A DNA stretch of 11,154 nt from an uncultured Collinsella sp. (GCA_900554985.1 USJQ01000018.1:1-11154); one strand, 5' to 3'. Positions 1 through 7,940 are shown, counted from the first letter of the stretch. Translations and numbers: made by a program. Notes: generated by a model not told the origin, from the sequence alone.

Positions 1-7
1 GGTTAGA

Positions 8-29
8 TTTTGGTCAGCTTTTGGTCAGC
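8..29. repeat. 11-bp tandem direct repeat, two copies
   Basis: TTTTGGTCAGC occurs twice head to tail (8-18 and 19-29), followed by a T that begins a third copy. It lies 55 bases before the first gene. The stretch can also be read as the last codons of an upstream plus-strand gene ending at the TGA at 30-32, so the repeat may be coding rather than regulatory. I see no convincing -35/-10 pair between 1 and 84. Confidence 0.6.
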
Positions 30-84
30 TGAGCGGCAAGTTCCAGCTGATACGTTTTTGCTACCCAAAAGGAGGCGGTAGCTC

Positions 85-1083
85 ATGACCCATTGCAATG
101 ACCAGCTCATCGACCAACTGCTCACTCAAGCCGAACAAGAGGGGCGCTGTCTGATTCCCCCGAGCACGGCGATCCGAAAAGCGCTCCTTCGGCGCACCGG
201 CGGCACGGTTGTCTCGCCCATGCCGGGGTTGTTTGCGCGAAAACCGCGCTGGGATGAACTCAACCGAGCGCAACGCCATTGCGAGATTATCCGCGCCCTT
301 GCGATCATCCATCCCGATTGGACGTTCTGCTCGTTTTCGGCAGCTTGCTCGCTGGGGCTCGAGGTCTCGTGGCGACACCTGAACGTCGTGCATGTTTGCA
401 GCTCGACAAAGCCGTCGGCTCGTCCGGGCGCACATATTCAGCGGCACCAGATTGAGCCGGCCGGAGCAATACGCAGAGCCGGCATATCGGTAACGCCGCC
501 AATCCAAACGGTCACAGATTGCCTGCTGCAAACTGGTTTTGCCGACGGCATGCCCATTGCCGATTCGGCGATTTTAAAGCTCGGCCTTGCACGGGAACAG
601 CTGATGGAGGCCGTTGAGCAACGAGCGACTGCCCGCAATGGTCGTGCAATTCGTACTGCTCTCACAACGCTTCGATATGCCGACGCCCGCGCCGAGAGCG
701 GCGGGGAATCGGTCGCCCGAGCCGTCATGATCGAGACGGGCTTTGCGCCCGATTGGCTTCAATACGAGCTGACGGACCCCTTCGATTCGGCCAAGCCCAT
801 ACGAACGGACTTTGCCTGGGAGCGCCAGGCGCGGGAACTCACGCTGGGCGAGCTCGACGGGCTCATCAAATATACCGACCAGACCATGCTGGCCGGACGC
901 ACCACCGCCGAGGCGCTCGTCGCCGAACGACAGCGCGAGGCGCACCTATCGCTCTACGGTCACCCTCTGCTGCGCTTTACCATGAACGAGGTCCGCTCGG
1001 CAGGAACGCTCGCCAAAAAGCTGCAGACGGCAGGCATCCGGCAGACCGCGCTACCGACATGGCTCAACGATATTGAGCTGTAG
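85..1083 (+). CDS. AbiEi-like winged-helix protein with DUF559/PD-(D/E)XK-like C-terminal domain
   Basis: This 332-residue protein starts at the ATG preceded by AAAAGGAGG (67-75), a strong ribosome binding site nine bases upstream. Residues about 20-115 resemble the AbiEi antitoxin / transcriptional regulator fold: a basic helix, a GGT-V-SPMPGLFARK wing, then HPDW and FSAACSLGL. Residues about 200-310 look like a DUF559/Vsr-type PD-(D/E)XK nuclease core: E204 and E208, R240-T-D242, then E256-L-D-G-x-x-K262-Y and a downstream E-R-x-R-E helix. AbiEi-type proteins usually repress a toxin gene beside them, but no nucleotidyltransferase toxin lies downstream; the next plus-strand sequence is a repeat array. 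No signal peptide or membrane segment is visible. It converges on the purine operon and is probably unrelated to it. Function as an orphan regulator or a defence nuclease is inference; catalytic activity cannot be judged from sequence. Confidence 0.72.
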   Translation: MTHCNDQLIDQLLTQAEQEGRCLIPPSTAIRKALLRRTGGTVVSPMPGLFARKPRWDELNRAQRHCEIIRALAIIHPDWTFCSFSAACSLGLEVSWRHLNVVHVCSSTKPSARPGAHIQRHQIEPAGAIRRAGISVTPPIQTVTDCLLQTGFADGMPIADSAILKLGLAREQLMEAVEQRATARNGRAIRTALTTLRYADARAESGGESVARAVMIETGFAPDWLQYELTDPFDSAKPIRTDFAWERQARELTLGELDGLIKYTDQTMLAGRTTAEALVAERQREAHLSLYGHPLLRFTMNEVRSAGTLAKKLQTAGIRQTALPTWLNDIEL

Positions 1084-1119
1084 GGGCTACTGAGCTTATG
1101 CTCGCCTGCCTACCAAACC

Positions 1120-1565
1120 GGGACACACTTTCCGGTTGGCAGCACCCGCGGAAACCATGTCCCAGATTGAGTGCTCAAAATGGGATGCGCTTTCCAGATG
1201 GCATGCCCAGCGGAAACTGCATCCCGGAATCGATGCTCAGAATGGGGCGCAATTTCCAAGTGAACGACAACCGGAAAGCGCGTCCCGGAATAGGCGCTCG
1301 GAATGGGATGCGCTTTCCCGACGAAGCTCCTTGCGGAAAGCGTGTCCCAGAATGAAGACTCAGAATGGGATGCAATTTCCGCCTGAAGACGATTCGGAAA
1401 GCGCATCCCATTCTGAGCATCGATTCCGGGTTGCAGTTTCCGGTTGAGGGCTGTTCCGGAAAGTGTGTCCCATTCCAGGCGCGGATTCCGGGATGCACTT
1501 TCCGTTTGAAGCTCCAACCGGAAAGCGCATCCCATTCTGAGCGTCGAATCCGGGACACAGTTTCC
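1120..1565. repeat. Array of alternating inverted 14-bp arms, 61-62 bp period
   Basis: Eight forward arms of form GGGnnnnnnTTTCC start at 1120, 1182, 1244, 1305, 1367, 1428, 1490 and 1552. Seven inverse arms of form GGAAAnnnnnnTCCC start at 1150, 1212, 1273, 1335, 1396, 1458 and 1520. The period is always 61 or 62 bp. The gap from inverse to forward arm is always exactly 18 nt; from forward to inverse arm it is 15 or 16 nt. GGGATGCGCTTTCC occurs exactly at 1182 and 1305, and its exact reverse complement at 1396 and 1520. The 18-nt cores switch strand between the fourth and fifth. It fills the space between convergent genes and stops 5 bp before the T-run of the operon terminator. It resembles BIME/REP-type extragenic palindromes in layout, but I do not recognise the family. 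Every neighbouring arm pair can form a hairpin in DNA or RNA. Confidence 0.92.
1359..1417. repeat. Central long hairpin of the repeat array
   Basis: The 22 bases at 1359-1380 and those at 1396-1417 are complementary at 20 of 22 positions and enclose a 15-nt loop (1381-1395). This is the longest local stem in the array. It sits where the 18-nt cores change orientation, so it is the symmetry centre of a quasi-palindrome reaching about 1212 to 1565. Confidence 0.85.
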
Positions 1566-1570
1566 GCTCC

Positions 1571-1606
1571 AAACAAAAGGCCCCGGCTCACGATGGAGCT
1601 GGGGCC
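1571..1606 (-). terminator. Rho-independent terminator of the purine operon
   Basis: Read on the minus strand, an 11-bp stem (1596-1606 with 1579-1589, one G-U pair) closes a six-base loop (1590-1595) and is followed directly by TTTTGTTT (1578-1571). The T-run is on the minus-strand side only, so it terminates the operon coming from the right. It lies about 69 bases beyond the ancestral xdhD stop at 1675-1677. Bases 1607-1674 hold nothing else I can identify. Confidence 0.88.
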
Positions 1607-1674
1607 AAAGGCGCAGCTTATACAGTTGATGGCAAGCGCAGACGGCAGTCAGCAATGGCCGTTCGCGCTCCACC

Positions 1675-1839
1675 CTACCCGCGGTGACGGGCGCGGCTGT
1701 ACGGCGTATCCACCATGGGCAGATCCGGACGCAGCTTGCCGTCAAACGCACGGTAGGCATTCTGCACGGCGGGCGCCGTGGGGATCGTTGCAATCTCGCC
1801 GATGCCCTTGCCACCATATGCCACGGGCAGCAGTTCGTC
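1675..1839 (-). pseudogene. xdhD: Detached C-terminal coding tail of xdhD, beyond an in-frame TAG
   Basis: Continuing the xdhD frame past the TAG at 1840-1842 gives 54 uninterrupted codons to a TAG at 1675-1677. Their translation is recognisable family sequence: DELLPVAYGGKGIGE, then IATIPTAPAVQNAY, then FDGKLRPDLPMVDTPY. The GIGE motif aligns with the segment that carries the active-site glutamate of xanthine oxidase family enzymes; it would be Glu886 in a read-through product of 924 amino acids. No normal ATG with a ribosome binding site precedes this tail; the nearest alternative starts are CTG or GTG codons just after the TAG. Without suppression or reinitiation these residues are not made. 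The lack of any further frame damage suggests the nonsense change is recent, or that the stop is a sequence error. Confidence 0.85.
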
Positions 1840-4452
1840 CTACTCCACGTAGATGGCGTGGATATCCGGAATCTCGGGCGCACGGAACAGCCCGAGTGTG
1901 CCGTACCTTGCCTGGGGCACGCAGTCCTTAAGCGGCCAGTCCTCGGTAAGCGCATAGCCCATACCCATGAGCACGCCGCCTTCGATCTGACCCTGAATGG
2001 AGATGGGGTTGACCACCTTGCCGGAATCGTGCGCGGCATAGACCTCGCTCACGCGGCCGTCGTCGTCCAAAATGACCACATGCGTGGCAAAGCCGTAGCA
2101 GATGTGGCTCTTGGGGTTGGGAACGTCGGCACCCAGCTTGTCGGTCGGCTCCAGGTACACGTAGCCAAACTCGCATCCCTCGAGCGCCTTGATGGCGGTC
2201 GCAGGATCCTGAGGATGCATACCCTGACCGGCGACGAGCTCCTGCGTGCGCAACTGATAGGCGCGACCGTCGTCGTACTCGATCTTGACGCCGTCGCCAT
2301 GCGCGCTCACGGGAGTATCGGGTGCGGGCTTACCGGCCTCGATGCCAACCATGGCATCGCGCAGCAGGAAGGCGGCGCCGCGCACGGCCTCGCCGGTCAC
2401 GACCGTCTGACGCGAGCCAGACGTGGTGCCGGAGTCGGGAGCGTTCTCGGTGGAGCACTCGCCATTGGCGATGCAGCCCAGCGGCAGACCGCAGGCCTCG
2501 GCAACGTCCTGCAAAAAGACGGTGTTGCAGCCCTGGCCGATGTCGGACGTGGCGGCATAGACCACAGCCACGCCGTTCTCGACGCGAATCTTGCAGCGGC
2601 CGGCATCGGGCAGGCCCACGCCCACGCCGGCATTCTTCATGGCGCAGGCAATGCCGGCGTGGCCGGGATGCGCGTAGTAGGCATCCTTGACCTCGAGCAG
2701 CGTCTCCTTAAGCGCCGTGGAGCAGTCGGCAATCTGGCCGTTGGGCAGAACCTCGCCCGGCTCGATGGCGTTTCGGTAGCGAATCTCCCACGGATCCAGG
2801 CCAACCTTCTCTGCCAGCAGGTCGATCAGGCTCTCGAGCGCAAACTCGGACTGGCAAACGCCAAAGCCTCGGTACGCGCCGGCGGGCGGGTTGTTGGTGT
2901 AGTAGCCAAAGCCGCGAATGTCGGTGTTCTGGTACTTGTAGGGGCCGACGGCATGCGTACAGGCGCGCTCGAGCACCGGGCCGCACAGCGACGCGTAGGC
3001 GCCGGTGTCAAAGTTGATCTCGCAATCCAGGCCGGTAAAGTTGCCCTCGGCGTCGCAACCCAGCGTAAAGGTACCGTCCATGGCATGGCGCTTGGGATGG
3101 AAAGCGAGCGACTCGGCACGCGTGAGCTTGCACTTCACAGGACGCTGGAACTTATATGCGGCGAGCGCGGCCAGGTGCTGGACCGAAACGTCCTCCTTAC
3201 CGCCAAAGCCGCCACCCACGAGCATGGTCTCGACGACCACACGCTCGGGTTCGCTATCCCAGCCAAACATGTGGGCGCACTCTTTGCGCGTATCGTAGGC
3301 ACCCTGGTCGGTCGACTGCACCTTGACGCCGTTCTTGTACGGGAAGGCGACGGCGCACTCGGGCTCCAAGAAGGCATGCTCGGTAAAGGGCGTGGTAAAG
3401 CGCTGCGTCACGGTGAACGCGCTCTCTGCCAGCGCCTTGGCGGCGTCGCCGCGCGTCACGTGACGGCTCTGGCACACGTTGTCCTTGAGCTCCACCGTGT
3501 TGCCAAAGGCAAAGAAACTGTCGTGCAGGCGCGGGGCGTCGGCAGCCCTGGCCTCGACAATGTTACGCACGGGCTCCAGCGGCTCGTAATCGATCTTTAC
3601 GAGCTTCTTGGCCTTCTCGAGCGTCGCCTCGTCCTCGGCAACCACCAGCACAATGGCATCGCCCACGCAGCGGGTGATATCGCCCTGGGCGATCATGACG
3701 TCCCAATCCTGGATAAGGTGGCCGACCTGGTTGACCGGCACATCCTCGGCGCGCAGGATGCCCACCACACCGGGCAGGGCCTCGGCCTTGGAGGTGTCGA
3801 TGGAAAGCACACGGGCGCGCGGATACTTGGAGCGCACGGCGCTGGCATAGGTCAGGCCCGGCTGATCGAGCTCGTCGATGTCATCGGGGTACTTGCCCTC
3901 GCCGAGCACCTTCTTGCGCACGTCGATACGGAAGGCGCGCTTGCCCACGCCGTAGTCGTCGCCGCGCTCCAGGTCCTCGTCGATCTGCTTTTCGCCGCGG
4001 AGCACCGCAGCGGCCAGCGAAATGCCCTCAATAATCTTCTTGTAGCCGGTGCAGCGGCAGACGTTGCCGCGGATGGCGTACTTGATCTGCTCCTCGGTGG
4101 GCTCGGGGTCCTCGGCGATCAGCGCCGCGCCTGCCATGACCATACCGGGGATGCAAAAACCGCACTGCACGGCGCCCACGGCGCCAAAGGCGTACACAAA
4201 GGCCTCGCGCACGTCCTCGGGCAGGCCCTCGACAGTCACGATGTTGCGGCCGGCGGCAAGGGCGGTGGTCAGCACGCAGGCCTTGACGGCCGCACCGTCC
4301 ACATGAATGGTGCAGGTGCCGCAAGCACCCTCGGAGCAGCCGTCCTTGGCGGAATGGATGTGCAGGTCGTCGCGCAGGTAGCGCAGCAGCGGTTTGTTTT
4401 GGGTCGTCGTGTGCTCGACGCCGTTAACGGTAAAAGTGAATTCCTGTGCCAT
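1840..4452 (-). CDS. xdhD: XdhD-type molybdenum hydroxylase (2Fe-2S plus Mo-binding domains), truncated by amber codon
   Basis: Predicted purine hydroxylase of the xanthine dehydrogenase family, fused as in XdhD / selenium-dependent xanthine dehydrogenase. Residues 1-90 form a plant-type 2Fe-2S domain (Cys39, 44, 47, 59). Residues 91-155 form the second, helical 2Fe-2S domain (Cys97, 100, 132, 134). From about 165 the molybdopterin-binding subunit follows, with GGGFGGKE at 413-420, AYRGFG around Arg528 and an SDIGQG segment. There is no FAD domain. ATG 4450-4452 is preceded by AAGGGA at good spacing and lies 12 nt after the ferredoxin stop. The frame ends at TAG 1840-1842 after 870 residues; homologues are nearer 920-960. 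The missing 54 residues include the presumed catalytic glutamate, so the product as written should be inactive in hydroxylation. Xanthine/hypoxanthine or urate chemistry is inferred from the family and the neighbours; selenium dependence cannot be seen in the sequence. Confidence 0.88.
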   Translation of the reverse strand: MAQEFTFTVNGVEHTTTQNKPLLRYLRDDLHIHSAKDGCSEGACGTCTIHVDGAAVKACVLTTALAAGRNIVTVEGLPEDVREAFVYAFGAVGAVQCGFCIPGMVMAGAALIAEDPEPTEEQIKYAIRGNVCRCTGYKKIIEGISLAAAVLRGEKQIDEDLERGDDYGVGKRAFRIDVRKKVLGEGKYPDDIDELDQPGLTYASAVRSKYPRARVLSIDTSKAEALPGVVGILRAEDVPVNQVGHLIQDWDVMIAQGDITRCVGDAIVLVVAEDEATLEKAKKLVKIDYEPLEPVRNIVEARAADAPRLHDSFFAFGNTVELKDNVCQSRHVTRGDAAKALAESAFTVTQRFTTPFTEHAFLEPECAVAFPYKNGVKVQSTDQGAYDTRKECAHMFGWDSEPERVVVETMLVGGGFGGKEDVSVQHLAALAAYKFQRPVKCKLTRAESLAFHPKRHAMDGTFTLGCDAEGNFTGLDCEINFDTGAYASLCGPVLERACTHAVGPYKYQNTDIRGFGYYTNNPPAGAYRGFGVCQSEFALESLIDLLAEKVGLDPWEIRYRNAIEPGEVLPNGQIADCSTALKETLLEVKDAYYAHPGHAGIACAMKNAGVGVGLPDAGRCKIRVENGVAVVYAATSDIGQGCNTVFLQDVAEACGLPLGCIANGECSTENAPDSGTTSGSRQTVVTGEAVRGAAFLLRDAMVGIEAGKPAPDTPVSAHGDGVKIEYDDGRAYQLRTQELVAGQGMHPQDPATAIKALEGCEFGYVYLEPTDKLGADVPNPKSHICYGFATHVVILDDDGRVSEVYAAHDSGKVVNPISIQGQIEGGVLMGMGYALTEDWPLKDCVPQARYGTLGLFRAPEIPDIHAIYVE

Positions 4453-4464
4453 GGTGATTCCCTT

Positions 4465-4944
4465 CTACACGCCGGCGGCGATGCCGGTGCGGTCGTGGAT
4501 GGCGCCATGCGGGCAAACGACGGCGCACATGCCGCACGACAGGCAGTCCGCACCGTCGATGTGGGCACAGTTGTCCTCGATGCGGATAGCGCCGGCAGGG
4601 CATTTTTTGGCGCACATGCCGCAACCGATGCAGCTCGTGTCGCAAATCTTGCGGGCGATGGCGCCCTTATCGGTGTTGTTGCAGCGCACCAGGATGTTCT
4701 GGTAGCCGGGAACAAAGGCAATCACGCGCTGCGGGCACGCCATGCCGCACAGGCCACAGCCCGTGCACTTGGAGCGGTCCACGCGGGCGATGCCATCAAT
4801 CAGTGCAATGGCGCCGTGGGGACAGGCCGTGACACAGGCGCCACAGCCAATGCAGCCTTCGCTGCAGCGGGCGTCGCCGCCTGCGGAGGCGCAACCGCTT
4901 CCGCAGGCAACGTAGGCCACGTTATGTTGAATGGATTTGGCCAT
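4465..4944 (-). CDS. Polyferredoxin with four [4Fe-4S] motifs, RnfB-like
   Basis: This 159-residue iron-sulfur protein has four C-x2-C-x2-C-x3-C-P motifs, at residues 31-41, 60-70, 105-115 and 134-144, enough for four [4Fe-4S] clusters. The N-terminus carries further cysteines (Cys14, 18, 27) in a CGSGCASAGG context like the iron-sulfur region of RnfB electron-transport proteins; Cys88, 101 and 126 are extra. It has no signal peptide or membrane helix, so it should be soluble and cytoplasmic. It starts 11 nt after the ygfK stop and ends 12 nt before xdhD, so the three are almost surely co-translated. Because the neighbouring hydroxylase lacks an FAD domain, this protein is the natural electron link between its 2Fe-2S centres and the YgfK flavin; that role is inferred. 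The start is ATG 4942-4944, with a weak AGGCGAG-type binding site overlapping the end of ygfK. Confidence 0.88.
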   Translation of the reverse strand: MAKSIQHNVAYVACGSGCASAGGDARCSEGCIGCGACVTACPHGAIALIDGIARVDRSKCTGCGLCGMACPQRVIAFVPGYQNILVRCNNTDKGAIARKICDTSCIGCGMCAKKCPAGAIRIEDNCAHIDGADCLSCGMCAVVCPHGAIHDRTGIAAGV

Positions 4945-4955
4945 AAGAGACTCGC

Positions 4956-7940
4956 CTATTTCTTAAGGAGATACGGATAGCTGTCGCGCACGGCCTTGAT
5001 GGTCAGGCGGACGGCCTCGGGCAGACCGGTGTTGACGGCATCGACCGAGACGGTGCGGACCGTGCCGGCGACGCGGACCTTAAAGTGGTCCTCGTCCACT
5101 GCCAGGAAGCCCTCGTTCTCGGAGTTCTCCATGTCCTGATCGCTCCAGAACAGGGTGAGCTTGTCCTTGTAGGGACGACCCTCCTGGTAGGGGCAGAACA
5201 CGGCGCAGTTGCCGCACTCGTTGCACATGCCGTCGATGTGGACGACCTGATGCTTGGCCAGGCCCGGCACCTTAATTGCCACGTTGGCGCGGTTGGGGCA
5301 CACATCGCAGCAGACCTCGCACACCGAGCCGCAGCCCAGGCAGCGGGTCTTGGTGCAGTTGCGCTTGTCGCGGCACAGCGATCCCTTGCGCTCGTAGCAG
5401 GTGTCCTCGCGGCCGGCCTGCTCGTTGCAGTCGGCGTACTTGTTAAAGTCCACGCCGGCAATGGCACGGGCGACCTCGGCGGCGTCGGCGATAGCCTCGA
5501 CCACGGTAGCGGGACCGCGGCGGCAGTCACCGGCAGCCCAGACGCCCTCGACGCCGGTGGAGGTGGCGGCAAGGCGGCCGCGACGGTCGTGCTCGACGCC
5601 CGCGGCGTCGTACAGGCTGGCATCGATGCCCTCGCCCACGGCGCAGATCACCGTGGTGGCGGAAAGCTCGACGGTCTCGCCCGTGGCGACGGGGCTGCGA
5701 CGGCCGCTTGCATCCGGCTCGCCAAGTTCCATGACGTCGCAGGTCAGCACGGCGCCGTTGAGCGCCTTGGGCGCCAGCAGCTCGCAGAACTCAACGCCGT
5801 CGGCAAGAGCAAGATCGAGCTCTTCCTCGTCGGCGGGCATCTGCTTCTTGGTGCGGCGATACACCAGGCGCACGTTCTTCACGCCAGCAAGGCGCTTGGC
5901 CACGCGGGCCGCGTCCATGGCGGTGTTGCCGGCGCCGATGACCACGACGTCCTCGCCCAGCTCGAGCTTCTCGCCCTTCTTGGCGGCCTCGAGGAACTCC
6001 AGCACGTCGAGCTCGGCACCCTCGCCCAGGCCCGCAGAGCCGGGCATCCAGGCACCAGTGGCCACGACCTGGGCCTTGAGCTCGTCAATGGACTCCACGC
6101 GGGCGTTGAGCTGCACCTTGGCGCCAAAGGCCAGACAGAGCTCGGCATCGTGGGAGATATCGTCGCTCGCGATACGGAACTCGGGGATCACGTGACGGAC
6201 CACGCCGCCGAGAGAGTCGCGGGCCTCGAAGATAGTGACGGGCACGCCGGCGCGCGTCAGGAAGAACGCCGTCGCCAGACCGGCCGGGCCGCCGCCGATA
6301 ACGGCAACGTTGCGCTCGGCGTCGTTGGCAATGGCCTGGGCGCGCAGCTTGGGCAGCACGGCGGTCATGGCCTCGCGGGCGGCCTTGAGCTTGCTGGCGC
6401 GAATCTGGGCGCCCTCGGGCTCGTAGAATGCACGCTCGCAGGCACGGCCGCAGGGATGCGGGCAGATGGTACCGGTAATGAACGGCAGGGCGTTGCGCTC
6501 GATGATGATGTTGAGCGCGTCCTCGTAGCGGCCCTCGTCAACAGCCGCCAGATAGGCAGGGATATCCTGCTGGATGGGGCAGCTCGTACGGCACGGCGTG
6601 GTAAAGCAGTCGGAAAGCGGGCTCTTGCCAGCGACCTTGCGGTCGGGCAGCGGGCGCAGCGGCTTCTTGTAGAGCGGGTTGGTGAGTGAGTCGGTCTGGA
6701 TCGCGGTCACGGCCTCGAGAGAGACGCCCGCGAACGGCTTGCCGTCCAGATCGGTAAACTCGCCGGCCATCTGGCTAAAGCGCTCGTAGCCACCGGGCTT
6801 GAGCACGTCGGTCGCCAGGGTGACGGGCCAAATGCCGGCGTCATACAGGGCACGGATGTTGTAGACCGTGGCACCACCGGAGTAGCTGATGCGCAGCTTG
6901 CCGTCAAACTGCTCGGTAATGCGGCGGGCGGCCTCGATGGTCAGTGAGAACAGCGAACGGCCGGACATGTACATCTCGGTGGAAGGCAGCTCGTTCCTCG
7001 TCACGTCGACGGGGAACGTGTTGGTCAGCTTGACGCCGAACTCCAGACCGCGCTCGGCGCACAGGGCAATCAGGCGCTCGAACATGGGCACGGCATCGGC
7101 CCACTGCAGATCCTCGCGGAAGTGCGTGTCATCAAAGACGATGTAATCAAAGCCCAGCTCGTTCAGGCGCTGGCGGGCAAACTCATAGCCCAACAGCGTG
7201 GGGTTACACTTGATGTAGGTGTTAAGGCCCTTCTCGGTGATGAGGTAGGTCGCGATGCGCTCGATCTCGGCAGGCGGGCAGCCGTGCAGGGTAGACTCGG
7301 TGATGGAGTTGGAGACGCGCGCCGGGATGGACTCGACAAACGCAGCGTCGACATGCTCAAACTTGTCCAGGTTGGCGAGTGCCCATGCGCGGCACTCGTT
7401 CCAGACGTCGGAGCCGCTGGCGTCCTTCATGCCCTCGATGTAGGCGTCGACCTTGGGGCTCTTGATGCCCTCGAGGTCATAGCCCACGGACATGTTGAAG
7501 ACAAAGCCGTCCGGGCTACCCAGGCCGTACTCGCGAGCGATCAGGTGGCAGGCGAACCATGCCTTCACGTACTCGGCAAAGGCCTGCGGAACCTCGAGCT
7601 CGGTCGACCATTCGCAGTTGTAGCACTCGTCCTGCGCCACGATGCAGGGCTTGTTCACACACTTGGAGAGCTCCTCGCCGTCCATAACCTGGACGGTCTT
7701 GAGCTCAAAGAAGCGGGAACCAGCCACATAGGATGCCACGATGTTCTGGGCCAGCTGCGTATTGGGACCGGCGGCCGGGCCAAACGGAGTCTCGATGCGC
7801 TCGTCAAAAATGGGAAGCGCACCCTCCTGGTTGGTCGTGACCATCTTGCGCACGCCAAAGATGGCGTCCTGGGTCTTATGCTCCTCGATAATCCAGTTCA
7901 TCAGCTGCGAAAACGGGATCGGCCTCATGATGTCGCTCAT
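4956..7940 (-). CDS. ygfK: YgfK, putative selenate reductase / purine pathway flavo-iron-sulfur oxidoreductase
   Basis: The 994-residue protein has the YgfK domain order; the E. coli homologue is about 1030 residues. Residues 1-430 form a dihydroorotate/dihydropyrimidine dehydrogenase-like TIM barrel (HGCPP and YIKCNPTLLG segments). Then comes a GltD-like module: iron-sulfur ligands Cys445, 450 and 454, an FAD fold with GGGPAG at 549-554 and a pyridine-nucleotide fold with GAGNTA at 669-674. The C-terminus has cysteine-rich 4Fe-4S motifs from Cys867 (CLGCGSVC) and Cys906 (CNECGNC). The start is ATG 7938-7940, preceded by AGAGGAG; the open frame runs 41 codons further up, but that stretch is arginine-rich, lacks a binding site and covers the intergenic hairpins. 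The old 'selenate reductase' name is historical. In anaerobic purine-degrading loci it is believed to move electrons between NAD(P)H and a purine intermediate or the Mo enzyme. The exact reaction is not shown by the sequence. Confidence 0.93.
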   Translation of the reverse strand: MSDIMRPIPFSQLMNWIIEEHKTQDAIFGVRKMVTTNQEGALPIFDERIETPFGPAAGPNTQLAQNIVASYVAGSRFFELKTVQVMDGEELSKCVNKPCIVAQDECYNCEWSTELEVPQAFAEYVKAWFACHLIAREYGLGSPDGFVFNMSVGYDLEGIKSPKVDAYIEGMKDASGSDVWNECRAWALANLDKFEHVDAAFVESIPARVSNSITESTLHGCPPAEIERIATYLITEKGLNTYIKCNPTLLGYEFARQRLNELGFDYIVFDDTHFREDLQWADAVPMFERLIALCAERGLEFGVKLTNTFPVDVTRNELPSTEMYMSGRSLFSLTIEAARRITEQFDGKLRISYSGGATVYNIRALYDAGIWPVTLATDVLKPGGYERFSQMAGEFTDLDGKPFAGVSLEAVTAIQTDSLTNPLYKKPLRPLPDRKVAGKSPLSDCFTTPCRTSCPIQQDIPAYLAAVDEGRYEDALNIIIERNALPFITGTICPHPCGRACERAFYEPEGAQIRASKLKAAREAMTAVLPKLRAQAIANDAERNVAVIGGGPAGLATAFFLTRAGVPVTIFEARDSLGGVVRHVIPEFRIASDDISHDAELCLAFGAKVQLNARVESIDELKAQVVATGAWMPGSAGLGEGAELDVLEFLEAAKKGEKLELGEDVVVIGAGNTAMDAARVAKRLAGVKNVRLVYRRTKKQMPADEEELDLALADGVEFCELLAPKALNGAVLTCDVMELGEPDASGRRSPVATGETVELSATTVICAVGEGIDASLYDAAGVEHDRRGRLAATSTGVEGVWAAGDCRRGPATVVEAIADAAEVARAIAGVDFNKYADCNEQAGREDTCYERKGSLCRDKRNCTKTRCLGCGSVCEVCCDVCPNRANVAIKVPGLAKHQVVHIDGMCNECGNCAVFCPYQEGRPYKDKLTLFWSDQDMENSENEGFLAVDEDHFKVRVAGTVRTVSVDAVNTGLPEAVRLTIKAVRDSYPYLLKK

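Noticed and set aside
1120-1565. CRISPR array
   Set aside because: Arms alternate in orientation, repeats are only 14 bp and not identical, the gaps are related to each other rather than unique, and no cas gene is near.
1098-1591. Several small ORFs with repeated peptides (GMRFP-type, CIPESMLRMG-type)
   Set aside because: They occur on both strands and in several frames, the 61-62 bp period is not a multiple of three so no frame is kept through the array, and ribosome binding sites are lacking. They are translations of the palindromic repeat.
1840-1842. Selenocysteine codon in a 'selenium-dependent' hydroxylase
   Set aside because: The codon is TAG rather than TGA, and in this family selenium is thought to be a labile cofactor and not a selenocysteine at this place.
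1684-4980. Long plus-strand ORF of 1098 codons opposite xdhD and the ferredoxin
   Set aside because: It is the antisense shadow of clearly recognisable genes in GC-rich DNA, with low-complexity Ala/Gly/Val/His-rich translation and no family features.
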